A DNA stretch of 25,700 nt, taken from JBNNGK01 sp050268245 (GTDB taxonomy: Bacteria; Pseudomonadota; Gammaproteobacteria; Enterobacterales; Enterobacteriaceae). Below the pieces are notes generated by a model, which saw nothing but the letters and a program-made list of their open reading frames with translations, had not been told where the DNA came from and ran no database searches. This document shows, piece by piece, positions 13,858 through 21,640 of the stretch (position 1 is its first letter; every line of letters starts with the position of its first letter). The stretch is taken from NCBI RefSeq assembly GCF_050268245.1, contig NZ_JBNNGK010000028.1:1-25700 (forward strand). Reading direction: 5' to 3'. The position numbers and the translations under genes were made by a program.

Positions 13858-15189
13858 CTAGCGGCTAGAGCCTTTCAGGTTTGCTTTCTTCAATGCAGAC
13901 TCGTACTGACTTGACATCATCAGAGTTTGCACTTGAGCCATAAAGTCCATGATGACGACAACCACGATCAGTAGCGAGGTACCACCAAAGTAGAATGGTA
14001 CTTTCATTGCATCACGCATGAACTCCGGGATCAGGCAGATGAAAGTAATGTACATCGCGCCCACCAGGGTTAAACGCGTCATTACTTTATCGATGTACTT
14101 CGCCGTTTGCTCTCCCGGACGAATTCCTGGTACGAAGGCACCGGACTTCTTCAGGTTATCTGCTGTCTCACGCGGGTTGAAAACCAACGCCGTGTAAAAG
14201 AAACAGAAGAAGATGATTGCAGACGCATAGAGTAACACATAAAGCGGTTGCCCAGGCTGCAAATACATCGAAATCGTTGTCAGCCAGTTCCAACCGGTAC
14301 CGCCCCCAAACCAAGATGCAATCGTGGCCGGGAACAGAATAATGCTGGAAGCGAAAATTGCAGGGATTACGCCCGCCATGTTCACTTTCAACGGTAAGTG
14401 TGTGCTCTGTGCTGCGTAAACACGACGACCTTGTTGACGCTTCGCATAGTTAACGACAATACGACGTTGACCACGCTCGATGAAAACAACGAAGAAGGTT
14501 ACGGCAAACACCAATACTGCAACCAACAGCAACAGGAGGAAGTGCAGGTCGCCTTGCCGGGCTTGCTCAATAGTATGACCGATTGCCGGCGGTAAACCCG
14601 CCACAATACCCGCGAAGATAATGATAGAAATACCGTTGCCGATACCACGCTCAGTTATCTGTTCACCTAGCCACATCAGGAACATTGTCCCGGTAACCAA
14701 GCTCACTACCGCAGTAAAGTAGAATGCAAAGCCTGGATTTAACACCAGGCCCTGCATGCCGGGCATATTCGGCAGACCGGTAGCAATACCGATCGACTGG
14801 AATATGGCCAATACCAGCGTACCGTAACGGGTGTACTGGCTAATCTTACGACGGCCAGCCTCCCCTTCTTTCTTTATTTCCGCCAACGCCGGATGAACCA
14901 CCGTCAGCAACTGGATAATGATCGACGCCGAAATATACGGCATGATCCCCAGAGCAAAGATAGAAGCACGGCTGAGGGCACCACCAGAGAACATGTTAAA
15001 CATTTCAATGATGGTACCTCTCTGCTGCTCAAGCAATTTGGCAAGCACAGTGGCATCGATACCAGGAATCGGAATAAAAGAGCCGATACGGAAGACAATC
15101 AGCGCGCCGATAACAAACAAAAGTCTGCGCTTCAGCTCGCCGAGCCCACCTTTAGCACTTTGAAAATCTAATCCTGGTTGCTTAGCCAT
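13858..15189 (-). CDS. secY: protein translocase channel subunit SecY
   Basis: SecY forms the inner-membrane channel of the SecYEG translocon for secreted and membrane proteins. The 443-aa sequence is full length with the ten hydrophobic segments expected. The plug/TM2 region shows FNMFSGGALSRASIFALGIMPYISASI (63-89). The pore-lining isoleucines are in that segment. The cytoplasmic loop NYAKRQQGRRVYAAQSTHLPLKVN (about 247-270), which contacts the ribosome and SecA, is intact. It sits 8 bp after rplO in the spc operon, so channel supply is tied to ribosome synthesis. Confidence 0.99.
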   Translation of the reverse strand: MAKQPGLDFQSAKGGLGELKRRLLFVIGALIVFRIGSFIPIPGIDATVLAKLLEQQRGTIIEMFNMFSGGALSRASIFALGIMPYISASIIIQLLTVVHPALAEIKKEGEAGRRKISQYTRYGTLVLAIFQSIGIATGLPNMPGMQGLVLNPGFAFYFTAVVSLVTGTMFLMWLGEQITERGIGNGISIIIFAGIVAGLPPAIGHTIEQARQGDLHFLLLLLVAVLVFAVTFFVVFIERGQRRIVVNYAKRQQGRRVYAAQSTHLPLKVNMAGVIPAIFASSIILFPATIASWFGGGTGWNWLTTISMYLQPGQPLYVLLYASAIIFFCFFYTALVFNPRETADNLKKSGAFVPGIRPGEQTAKYIDKVMTRLTLVGAMYITFICLIPEFMRDAMKVPFYFGGTSLLIVVVVIMDFMAQVQTLMMSSQYESALKKANLKGSSR

Positions 15190-15197
15190 CAGCTCAC

Positions 15198-15632
15198 TTA
15201 TTCCTCAATTTTACCGCCAGCAGCTTCGATAGCAGCACGAGCGCCTTTGGTGACACGCAGACCACGCAGGGTAACCGGACGAGTGATTTCGCCAGAAAGC
15301 ATAACTTTCGCGAACTCAATCTGGGTACCAACAACGTTAGCGGCTTTCAGCGTGTTCAGGTCGATTACGTCGCCTTCAATCAAAGCGAGTTCAGACAGAC
15401 GAACTTCTGCCGTGATCATCGCTTTGCGAGAGGTGAAGCCGAATTTCGGCAAACGACGATATAAAGGCATCTGACCACCTTCAAACCCGCGACGTACGCC
15501 ACCGCCAGAACGAGACTTCTGACCTTTGTGACCACGGCCGCCGGTTTTACCCAGGCCAGAACCAATACCACGACCTACACGCTTCGGCGCATGCTTGGCA
15601 CCTTCAGCCGGAGACAGAGTATTTAAACGCAT
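15198..15632 (-). CDS. rplO: 50S ribosomal protein L15
   Basis: L15 is a late-assembly large-subunit protein that reaches deep into 23S rRNA. The 144-aa sequence has the long basic glycine-rich N-terminal extension (RVGRGIGSGLGKTGGRGHKGQKSRSGG, about 18-44), followed by the globular C-terminal part. It lies 3 bp after rpmD and 8 bp before secY, spacing that implies coupled translation. Confidence 0.99.
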   Translation of the reverse strand: MRLNTLSPAEGAKHAPKRVGRGIGSGLGKTGGRGHKGQKSRSGGGVRRGFEGGQMPLYRRLPKFGFTSRKAMITAEVRLSELALIEGDVIDLNTLKAANVVGTQIEFAKVMLSGEITRPVTLRGLRVTKGARAAIEAAGGKIEE

Positions 15633-15635
15633 CTG

Positions 15636-15815
15636 TTACTCCTCAACTTTAACCATGTAGGAAACCAGGTTGATCATACCACGTACAGCAGGAGTATCCT
15701 CGCGCTCTACGGTGTGACCAATACGACGCAGACCCAGACCGAGCAGTGTAGCTTTATGCTTCGGCAGACGGCCAATGGCGCTGCGAACTTGTGTAACTTT
15801 GATAGTCTTAGCCAT
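15636..15815 (-). CDS. rpmD: 50S ribosomal protein L30
   Basis: The 59-aa protein begins MAKTIKVTQVRSAIGRLPKHK. The start is the ATG at 15815, preceded by GGGGTAA overlapping the rpsE stop. A TTG two codons upstream is open but gives no family match. The block LGLRRIGHTVEREDTPAVRGMIN is nearly identical to E. coli L30. It is 6 bp after rpsE and 3 bp before rplO. Confidence 0.98.
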   Translation of the reverse strand: MAKTIKVTQVRSAIGRLPKHKATLLGLGLRRIGHTVEREDTPAVRGMINLVSYMVKVEE

Positions 15816-15821
15816 GGTCAA

Positions 15822-16322
15822 TTACCCCAGAATGTCTGCAACGGATTTACCACGCTTGGCAGCGACCATTTCAGGAGACTTCATATTTGCCAAAGCATCG
15901 ATAGTTGCACGAACCACGTTGATCGGGTTGGTGGAACCATAAGCTTTAGCCAATACGTTGTGCACCCCAGCAACTTCGAGAACGGCGCGCATTGCACCAC
16001 CCGCGATGATACCGGTACCTTCGTGAGCAGGCTGCATGAACACACGAGAACCCGTGTGAGCACCTTTAACAGGGTGCTGCAGGGTGCCGCTGTTCAGCGC
16101 GACATTCATCATGTTGCGACGGGCTTTTTCCATCGCTTTCTGGATCGCTGCCGGAACTTCGCGTGCTTTGCCGTAGCCAAAACCAACGCGACCGTTACCA
16201 TCACCAACGACTGTCAGTGCGGTAAAGCTGAAAATACGGCCACCTTTTACGGTTTTAGATACGCGGTTTACCGCGATCAGCTTTTCCTGCAGTTCGCCAG
16301 CTTGTTTTTCGATGTGAGCCAT
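15822..16322 (-). CDS. rpsE: 30S ribosomal protein S5
   Basis: S5 lines the mRNA entry channel and influences decoding fidelity; changes in its loop give spectinomycin resistance. The 166-aa product has the S5 double-stranded RNA-binding fold (about 10-75) with the loop VSKTVKGGRIFSFTALTVVGDGNG (20-43) in wild-type form. The C-terminal domain carries GTGIIAGGAMRAVLEVAGVHNVLAK. No resistance-type deletion is evident in the loop. It is 14 bp after rplR. Confidence 0.99.
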   Translation of the reverse strand: MAHIEKQAGELQEKLIAVNRVSKTVKGGRIFSFTALTVVGDGNGRVGFGYGKAREVPAAIQKAMEKARRNMMNVALNSGTLQHPVKGAHTGSRVFMQPAHEGTGIIAGGAMRAVLEVAGVHNVLAKAYGSTNPINVVRATIDALANMKSPEMVAAKRGKSVADILG

Positions 16323-16336
16323 CTTAAACCTCTTCC

Positions 16337-16690
16337 TTAGAACTGAAGGCCAGCTTCACGGGCAGCATCTGCCAGTGCCTGGACTCGACCATGATATTGG
16401 AAACCGGAACGGTCAAAGGAAACATCTTTGATGCCTTTTTCCAACGCGCGCTCAGCGAGAGCTTTACCTACTGCTGCTGCTGCGTCTTTGTTTCCGGAAA
16501 ACTTCAATTGCTCAGTGATAGCTTTTTCTAAAGTAGAAGCGGCTACCAATACTTCAGAACCATTTGGAGCAATAACCTGTGCGTAAATGTGACGCGGGGT
16601 ACGATGTACCACCAGGCGGGTTGCACCCAGTTCTTTGAGCTTGCGGCGTGCGCGGGTCGCACGACGGATACGAGCAGATTTCTTATCCAT
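16337..16690 (-). CDS. rplR: 50S ribosomal protein L18
   Basis: L18 binds 5S rRNA together with L5 and helps dock it on the large subunit in the central protuberance. The 117-aa protein has the basic N-terminus MDKKSARIRRATRARRKLKELG and the conserved GFQYHGRVQALADAAREAGLQF end. It lies in the spc operon, which also encodes the partner L5. Confidence 0.99.
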   Translation of the reverse strand: MDKKSARIRRATRARRKLKELGATRLVVHRTPRHIYAQVIAPNGSEVLVAASTLEKAITEQLKFSGNKDAAAAVGKALAERALEKGIKDVSFDRSGFQYHGRVQALADAAREAGLQF

Positions 16691-16699
16691 AGTGTTACC

Positions 16700-17233
16700 T
16701 TACTTCTTCTTAGCCTCTTTGATACGCACGACTTCGTCGGCGTAACGAACACCCTTGCCTTTATAAGGCTCAGGACGACGGTAGGCACGCAGATCTGCAG
16801 CAACCTGGCCAATAGCCTGCTTATCAGCGCCTTTCAGCACGATTTCAGTTTGGCTTGGGCATTCTGCAGTAACACCTGCTGGCAGCTGGTGATCGACTGG
16901 GTGAGAGAAGCCCAAGGCTAAATTCACCACATTGCCTTTAACAGCAGCACGATAACCAACACCTACCAGTTGAAGCTTCTTGGTGAAGCCTTCGGTAACA
17001 CCGATAACCATTGCGTTCAGCAGAGCACGCGCAGTACCCGCTTGGGCCCATGCGTTAGCAAAGCCTTCGCGCGGAGCGAAAGTCAGTGCATTTTCTTCTT
17101 GCTTAACGATAACGGCATCGTGGACTGTACGAGTCAGCTCGCCGTTTTTACCCTTAATCGAAATAACCTGACCGTTGAGTTTTACCTCTACGCCGGCAGG
17201 AATGACGACGGGTGCTTTTGCAACACGAGACAT
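16700..17233 (-). CDS. rplF: 50S ribosomal protein L6
   Basis: L6 stands at the base of the L7/L12 stalk near the sarcin-ricin loop. The 177-aa sequence shows two repeated beta-rich domains (about 1-82 and 83-177). The second carries the family signature PEPYKGKGVRYADEVVRIKEAKKK. It sits 14 bp after rpsH and 9 bp before rplR. Confidence 0.99.
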   Translation of the reverse strand: MSRVAKAPVVIPAGVEVKLNGQVISIKGKNGELTRTVHDAVIVKQEENALTFAPREGFANAWAQAGTARALLNAMVIGVTEGFTKKLQLVGVGYRAAVKGNVVNLALGFSHPVDHQLPAGVTAECPSQTEIVLKGADKQAIGQVAADLRAYRRPEPYKGKGVRYADEVVRIKEAKKK

Positions 17234-17247
17234 TCTTTCCTCCCGAA

Positions 17248-17640
17248 TTAAGCTACGTAGCAGATAATCTCGCCACCAAGACCAGCTTGGCGAGCTGCAC
17301 GATCGGTCATAACACCTTTAGAGGTAGAAACAACAGCGATCCCCAAACCGGCCATAACTTTCGGCAACGCATCTTTTTTCTTATAGATACGCAGACCTGG
17401 ACGGCTGATACGCTGAATGCTTTCTACCACAGCTTTGCCCTGGAAGTACTTCAGTACCAGTTCCAGAACAGGCTTGGTGTCGCCTTCGATTTTGAAATCT
17501 TCAATAAAACCTTCTTCCTTCAGCACGTTGGCAATTGCCACTTTCAGCTTGGAGGAAGGCATGGTGACCGCAACTTTGTTCGCGGCTTGACCGTTACGGA
17601 TACGGGTCAGCATATCCGCGATCGGATCTTGCATGCTCAT
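17248..17640 (-). CDS. rpsH: 30S ribosomal protein S8
   Basis: S8 binds helix 21 of 16S rRNA early in assembly and is also the translational repressor of the spc operon through an RNA mimic at rplE. The 130-aa protein begins MSMQDPIADMLTRIRNGQAANK and ends with the RNA-binding signature STSKGVMTDRAARQAGLGGEIICYVA. A likely target hairpin is present at the rplX-rplE junction. Confidence 0.99.
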   Translation of the reverse strand: MSMQDPIADMLTRIRNGQAANKVAVTMPSSKLKVAIANVLKEEGFIEDFKIEGDTKPVLELVLKYFQGKAVVESIQRISRPGLRIYKKKDALPKVMAGLGIAVVSTSKGVMTDRAARQAGLGGEIICYVA

Positions 17641-17673
17641 CTGTCTTTACTCCCGTGATTCAATTGGTGACAA

Positions 17674-17979
17674 TTACCAGCTAGCCTTTTTCAAGCCTGG
17701 TACTTCACCGCGCATGACGGCTTCACGAAGCTTAATACGGCTCAACCCGAATTTGCCCACATAACCATGTGGACGGCCAGTTTGGCGGCAGCGATTACGC
17801 TGACGAGACGGGCTGGAATCACGCGGCAGAGTTTGCAGCTTGAGAACGGCATCCCAACGATCTTCATCGGAAGCGTTCACATCAGAGATAATAGCTTTCA
17901 GTTCAACGCGTTTTGCAAAGAACTTGTCAGCTAATTTCACGCGCTTTACTTCGCGTGCTTTCATTGATTGCTTAGCCAT
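17674..17979 (-). CDS. rpsN: 30S ribosomal protein S14 (zinc-free long form)
   Basis: S14 binds the 3' domain of 16S rRNA in the 30S head. The true start is the ATG at 17979, giving the usual 101-aa 'C-minus' form, MAKQSMKAREVKRVKLADKF to PGLKKASW. The zinc-ribbon CxxC pairs of the short form are absent (SPSRQRNRCRQTGRPHGYVG). The longer open frame upstream runs through rplE and is not coding. It lies 13 bp after rplE. Confidence 0.98.
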   Translation of the reverse strand: MAKQSMKAREVKRVKLADKFFAKRVELKAIISDVNASDEDRWDAVLKLQTLPRDSSPSRQRNRCRQTGRPHGYVGKFGLSRIKLREAVMRGEVPGLKKASW

Positions 17980-17992
17980 CAGTAACCCTGCC

Positions 17993-18532
17993 TTACTTGC
18001 GGAACGGGAAGTTAAAAGCAGCCAACAGTGCGCGGCCTTCATCATCAGATTTCGCAGTAGTGGTAATGGTAATATCCAAACCACGAACGCGATCGACTTT
18101 GTCGTAGTCGATTTCTGGGAAGATGATTTGCTCACGCACACCCATGCTGTAGTTACCACGACCGTCGAATGACTTAGCGGACAAGCCACGGAAGTCACGG
18201 ATACGTGGAACAGCAATGGAAATCAGACGCTCAAAGAACTCCCACATGCGTTCGCCACGCAGAGTTACTTTACAGCCGATCGGATAGCCCTGGCGGATTT
18301 TGAAGCCTGCAACAGATTTGCGTGCTTTGGTGATCAACGGCTTTTGACCGGAGATTGCTGTCAGATCAGCTGCTGCGTTATCCAGCAGTTTCTTGTCAGC
18401 GATCGCTTCACCAACACCCATGTTCAGGGTGATCTTCTCGACCCGAGGGACTTGCATGACAGAATTGTAGTTAAACTGAGACATCAGTTGTTTAACTACC
18501 TCGTCTTTGTAGTAATCATGCAGTTTCGCCAT
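17993..18532 (-). CDS. rplE: 50S ribosomal protein L5
   Basis: L5 binds 5S rRNA and forms the intersubunit bridge B1b with S13; its P-site loop contacts tRNA. The 179-aa sequence begins MAKLHDYYKDEVVKQLMSQFNYNS. Conserved blocks are VPRVEKITLNMGVGEA and FDGRGNYSMGVREQIIFPEIDYDKVDRVRGLDITITT. Its 5' end forms part of the S8-binding hairpin, so it is the translational control point for most of the spc operon. Confidence 0.99.
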   Translation of the reverse strand: MAKLHDYYKDEVVKQLMSQFNYNSVMQVPRVEKITLNMGVGEAIADKKLLDNAAADLTAISGQKPLITKARKSVAGFKIRQGYPIGCKVTLRGERMWEFFERLISIAVPRIRDFRGLSAKSFDGRGNYSMGVREQIIFPEIDYDKVDRVRGLDITITTTAKSDDEGRALLAAFNFPFRK

Positions 18533-18541
18533 CGTATTACT
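18511..18541 (-). promoter_or_regulatory. S8-binding translational operator at the rplE start
   Basis: On the minus strand AGTAAT (18536-18541) pairs with ATTACT (18511-18516), placing the rplE ribosome site and ATG inside an irregular hairpin. The sequence and position match, from memory, the E. coli spc mRNA site where S8 represses L5 and downstream genes. I could not compute the fold. Confidence 0.7.
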
Positions 18542-18546
18542 CCAAA

Positions 18547-18861
18547 TTACTTGATAGTTTCGCTGTTAGACTTGAAGAAACGGACTTTTTTTCCATCTTC
18601 GAATCTAAAGCCTACACGGTCAGCCTTACCGGTAGCCGCGTTGAAGAGAGCAACGTTAGAAACCTGAATTGCAGCTTCTTTTTCAACGATGCCGCCTGGT
18701 TGGTTCAGAGCCGGAACCGGCTTCTGGTGTTTCTTAACCAGGTTGATACCTTCAACAATGACCTTACCAGCAGACAGGACATTTTTTACTTTACCGCGTT
18801 TACCTTTGTCTTTCCCGGTAAGCACGATAACTTCGTCATCACGACGGATTTTCGCTGCCAT
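18547..18861 (-). CDS. rplX: 50S ribosomal protein L24
   Basis: L24 is an assembly initiator that binds the 5' end of 23S rRNA near the tunnel exit. The 104-aa protein contains the KOW motif near the N-terminus (DDEVIVLTGKDKGKRGKVKNVL, 8-29) and the conserved VEGINLVKKHQKP. It is the second spc gene, 10 bp after rplN. Confidence 0.99.
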   Translation of the reverse strand: MAAKIRRDDEVIVLTGKDKGKRGKVKNVLSAGKVIVEGINLVKKHQKPVPALNQPGGIVEKEAAIQVSNVALFNAATGKADRVGFRFEDGKKVRFFKSNSETIK

Positions 18862-18871
18862 GGTTCGCTCC

Positions 18872-19243
18872 TTAGAGTACTTCTGGTGCCAGAGAGATAA
18901 TTTTCATGAACTTCTCATTACGCAGTTCACGAGTTACCGGCCCAAAAATACGCGTACCGATAGGTTGCTCGCTGTTATTGTTAAGAATAACGCATGCATT
19001 ACCATCGAAGCGAATGACAGAACCGTCCGGGCGACGTACACCCTTCTTGGTGCGCACCACTACCGCCTTCAGCACATCGCCTTTCTTCACCTTACCACGT
19101 GGAATTGCTTCCTTGATGGTAATTTTGATGATGTCGCCGACGCCTGCGTAGCGACGGTGCGAGCCACCTAGAACCTTGATACACATTACGCGACGTGCAC
19201 CGGAGTTGTCGGCGACGTTCAGCATAGTCTGTTCTTGGATCAT
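18872..19243 (-). CDS. rplN: 50S ribosomal protein L14
   Basis: L14 lies at the subunit interface, forms bridges to 16S rRNA and is the docking site for RsfS. The 123-aa sequence begins [27 protein letters not shown] and contains the family signature around [11 protein letters not shown]. It is the first gene of the spc operon. A GCGGAG ribosome site and a TATAAT promoter lie upstream. Confidence 0.99.
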
Positions 19244-19328
19244 TTTAGTGCTCCGCTAATGTCAACTACTACTTTAAAGACCCAAGAAATATTAGGTCGT
19301 TGAAAAGCCCCATAACTGAGGGCGCAGC

Positions 19329-19357
19329 ATTATAACACCGCTTCCAAAGTATGGGTA
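19329..19357 (-). promoter_or_regulatory. spc operon promoter
   Basis: On the minus strand there is a perfect -10 TATAAT (19329-19334), a 17-bp spacer and a poor -35 TACCCA (19352-19357). The DNA just upstream is the T-rich tail of the S10 operon terminator, which could serve as a UP element to offset the weak -35. The arrangement resembles the strong E. coli spc promoter. The leader to rplN is about 80 nt. Confidence 0.85.
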
Positions 19358-19362
19358 GAAAA

Positions 19363-19393
19363 AATAAACGGCTCGTTTTCTGAGCCGTTTATT
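19363..19393 (-). terminator. S10 operon terminator
   Basis: AATAAACGGCTC (19363-19374) pairs perfectly with GAGCCGTTTATT (19382-19393), a 12-bp stem with a 7-nt loop. On the minus strand it runs into TTTTTTCT. It begins 23 bp after the rpsQ stop, a strong intrinsic terminator separating S10 from spc. Confidence 0.92.
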
Positions 19394-19415
19394 AAGTTAG
19401 AGAGAGCTCACTCTA

Positions 19416-19670
19416 TTACAGAATCGCTTTCTCTACAACGCGAACCAACGTCCAAGACTTAGTCTTAGACAGTGGACGGCATTCGCGGATTTCTACCACG
19501 TCGCCGATACCACATTCGTTGCTCTCGTCGTGTACGTGCAGCTTAGTCGTACGCTTGATGAATTTCCCGTAGATCGGGTGCTTCACGAAACGCTCGATAG
19601 CAACAACAATGGATTTCTCCATTTTGTCGCTGATCACGCGACCTTGCAGAGTACGGATATTGTCACTCAT
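19416..19670 (-). CDS. rpsQ: 30S ribosomal protein S17
   Basis: S17 is a primary binder of the 5' domain of 16S rRNA with an OB fold. The 84-aa protein shows LQGRVISDKMEKSIVVAIERFVKHPIYGKFIKRTTKLHVHDE and the signature GDVVEIRECRPLSKTKSW. It is the last gene of the S10 operon. Its ATG directly follows the rpmC stop codon (TAAATG). Confidence 0.99.
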   Translation of the reverse strand: MSDNIRTLQGRVISDKMEKSIVVAIERFVKHPIYGKFIKRTTKLHVHDESNECGIGDVVEIRECRPLSKTKSWTLVRVVEKAIL

Positions 19671-19862
19671 TTACACACCCGCCTTTTCAGTCAGTAAAGT
19701 CTTAACGCGTGCGACGTTACGGCGCACTTGTTTCAACAGGTGAGTTTGTTGCAGCTGGCCACTCGCCGCCTGCATGCGCAAGTTGAATTGCTCACGCAGC
19801 AGGTTGAGCAGCTCAGTGTTCAGCTCTTCAACGCTTTTTTCACGCAGCTCTTGTGCTTTCAT
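19671..19862 (-). CDS. rpmC: 50S ribosomal protein L29
   Basis: L29 is a two-helix protein beside the tunnel exit, next to L23 and near the trigger factor/SRP docking site. The 63-aa sequence begins MKAQELREKSVEELNTELLNLLREQFNLR. Its ATG shares a base with the rplP stop (TAATG), and its own stop abuts the rpsQ ATG, so the three genes are tightly coupled. Confidence 0.99.
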   Translation of the reverse strand: MKAQELREKSVEELNTELLNLLREQFNLRMQAASGQLQQTHLLKQVRRNVARVKTLLTEKAGV

Positions 19863-20272
19863 TACATCACCGTCTTAGTTACAAAGGTGGTTTTGATCGG
19901 CAATTTAGCTGCAGCCAGCTTGAATGCCTCACGGGCCAGCTCTTCCGGCACACCGTCCATTTCGTACAGGACTTTACCAGGCTGGATAAGGGCAACCCAA
20001 TACTCCACGTTACCTTTACCTTTACCCATACGCACTTCGAGCGGCTTCTCGGTGATCGGTTTGTCCGGGAATACACGGATCCAGATCTTACCTTGACGCT
20101 TAACTGCACGAGTCATTGCACGACGAGCTGCTTCGATTTGACGAGCAGTCAGACGGCCACGGCCAACAGCTTTCAGACCGAAAGTGCCGAAGCTAACATC
20201 CGTACCCTGCGCCAGACCACGGTTGCGGCCCTTGTGCATCTTACGGAATTTTGTACGCTTTGGTTGTAACAT
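19862..20272 (-). CDS. rplP: 50S ribosomal protein L16
   Basis: L16 organises the A-site region of the large subunit. The 136-aa protein begins MLQPKRTKFRKMHKGRNRGLA and contains RIWIRVFPDKPITEKPLEVRMGKGKGNVEYWVA-type family sequence, here starting GKIWIRVFPD (about 75). The arginine that is hydroxylated in E. coli L16 lies in this segment (RMGKGKG). It lies between rpsC (12 bp) and rpmC (1-base overlap). Confidence 0.99.
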   Translation of the reverse strand: MLQPKRTKFRKMHKGRNRGLAQGTDVSFGTFGLKAVGRGRLTARQIEAARRAMTRAVKRQGKIWIRVFPDKPITEKPLEVRMGKGKGNVEYWVALIQPGKVLYEMDGVPEELAREAFKLAAAKLPIKTTFVTKTVM

Positions 20273-20284
20273 CAGCGACTCTCC

Positions 20285-20983
20285 TTACTTGCGGCCTTTA
20301 CGCTGCTGCTTTTTAGGTTGAGCAGCCGGTTCCGGTTGTTCAACTGCAGCCATACCACCCAGGATCTCACCTTTGAAGATCCATACCTTAACGCCGATTA
20401 CACCATAAGTGGTGTGCGCTTCAGATGTGTTGTAATCGATATCCGCACGCAGAGTGTGCAACGGAACACGACCTTCACGGTACCATTCAGTACGCGCGAT
20501 TTCAGCACCGCCAAGACGGCCGCTTACTTCAACTTTGATACCTTTAGCGCCAAGACGCATTGCGTTCTGTACAGCACGCTTCATTGCACGACGGAACATA
20601 ACGCGACGTTCCAGCTGTGAAGTGATGCTGTCAGCAACCAATTTAGCGTCAAGTTCCGGTTTACGGACTTCGGCGATGTTAATCTGTGCAGGAACGCCAG
20701 CGATATTCGCGACGACCTTACGCAGTTTTTCGACATCTTCACCTTTCTTGCCGATAACGATGCCCGGACGAGCAGTGTGAATAGTCACACGGATGCTCTT
20801 CGCAGGACGCTCGATAACGATGCGAGAAACGGAAGCTTTCGCCAGTTCCTTAGTCAGGAATTGACGAACTTTAAAGTCGCTGTCCAGGTTGTCAGCGAAT
20901 TCTTTGGTATTCGCATACCAAGTAGAGTTCCAAGGTTTGACAATACCCAGGCGAATACCATTAGGATGTACTTTCTGACCCAT
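20285..20983 (-). CDS. rpsC: 30S ribosomal protein S3
   Basis: S3 forms the mRNA entry pore with S4 and S5 and contributes to helicase activity. The 232-aa sequence has a KH type II domain (about 40-110) with the loop GIVIGKKGEDV, and the C-terminal domain with RLGGAEIARTEWYREGRVPLHTLRADIDY. The tail is lysine-rich (QPKKQQRKGRK). It sits 17 bp after rplV. Confidence 0.99.
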   Translation of the reverse strand: MGQKVHPNGIRLGIVKPWNSTWYANTKEFADNLDSDFKVRQFLTKELAKASVSRIVIERPAKSIRVTIHTARPGIVIGKKGEDVEKLRKVVANIAGVPAQINIAEVRKPELDAKLVADSITSQLERRVMFRRAMKRAVQNAMRLGAKGIKVEVSGRLGGAEIARTEWYREGRVPLHTLRADIDYNTSEAHTTYGVIGVKVWIFKGEILGGMAAVEQPEPAAQPKKQQRKGRK

Positions 20984-21000
20984 TGCTAGTCTCCAGAGTC

Positions 21001-21333
21001 TCAGCGATCGGACACAACCACAGTAATGTGGCTGGTGCGCTTCAGGATGCGATCTGCACGACCTTTTGCACGCGGCATAATACGCTTCATGCTTGGGCCT
21101 TCGTCGACGAAGATTTTCGTGACTTTCAGATCATCGATGTCAGCGCCATCGTTGTGTTCTGCGTTAGCAATGGCAGACTCCAGCACTTTTTTAACCAGAC
21201 CAGCAGCTTTCTTGTTGGTGTAGGTCAGAGTTTCCAGAGCTTGCGACACTTTCTTACCGCGGATCAGGTCTGCAACAAGGCGAACCTTCTGAGCAGAAGA
21301 ACGAGCGTGGCGATGTTTAGCGATAGTTTCCAT
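21001..21333 (-). CDS. rplV: 50S ribosomal protein L22
   Basis: L22 contributes a long beta hairpin to the tunnel constriction, where stalling peptides and macrolides act. The 110-aa sequence has the signature DDLKVTKIFVDEGPSMKRIMPRAKGRADRILKRTSHITVVVSD (about 66-108), which contains the hairpin. No deletion of the macrolide-resistance type is seen. It lies 14 bp after rpsS. Confidence 0.99.
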   Translation of the reverse strand: METIAKHRHARSSAQKVRLVADLIRGKKVSQALETLTYTNKKAAGLVKKVLESAIANAEHNDGADIDDLKVTKIFVDEGPSMKRIMPRAKGRADRILKRTSHITVVVSDR

Positions 21334-21347
21334 CTCTTCCTCCTACC

Positions 21348-21626
21348 TTAGCGCTTTTTGGCTTTTTTATCAGCCACATGGCCGCGATAAGTACGCGTCG
21401 GCGCGAATTCACCCAGTTTGTGACCGACCATTTCATCGGAAACGAACACTGGTACGTGCTGACGACCATTATGGACAGCGATGGTCAAACCGATCATGTT
21501 AGGAAAGATCGTTGAACGACGGGACCAAGTGCGCAAAGGCTTCTTGTCACCGCTTTCCACCGCTTTCTCTACCTTCTTCAGCAAGTGCAGGTCAATAAAA
21601 GGACCTTTCTTGAGAGAACGTGGCAT
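21348..21626 (-). CDS. rpsS: 30S ribosomal protein S19
   Basis: S19 pairs with S13 in the 30S head and contacts the large subunit. It is 92 aa, begins MPRSLKKGPFIDLHLLKKVEKA and contains the signature around GLTIAVHNGRQHVPVFVSDEMVGHKLGEFAPTRTYRGH. It is 14 bp after rplB and 14 bp before rplV. Confidence 0.99.
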   Translation of the reverse strand: MPRSLKKGPFIDLHLLKKVEKAVESGDKKPLRTWSRRSTIFPNMIGLTIAVHNGRQHVPVFVSDEMVGHKLGEFAPTRTYRGHVADKKAKKR

Positions 21627-21640
21627 GGCTTATCCTCTAA

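Noticed and set aside
15816..15821. TTG start two codons upstream of rpmD
   Set aside because: The ATG at 15815 gives the exact L30 family N-terminus and has its own ribosome site.
15714..16340. Plus-strand open frame of 208 codons antisense to rpmD and rpsE
   Set aside because: Same explanation: the composition mirrors the biased codons of rpsE and it matches no protein I recognise.
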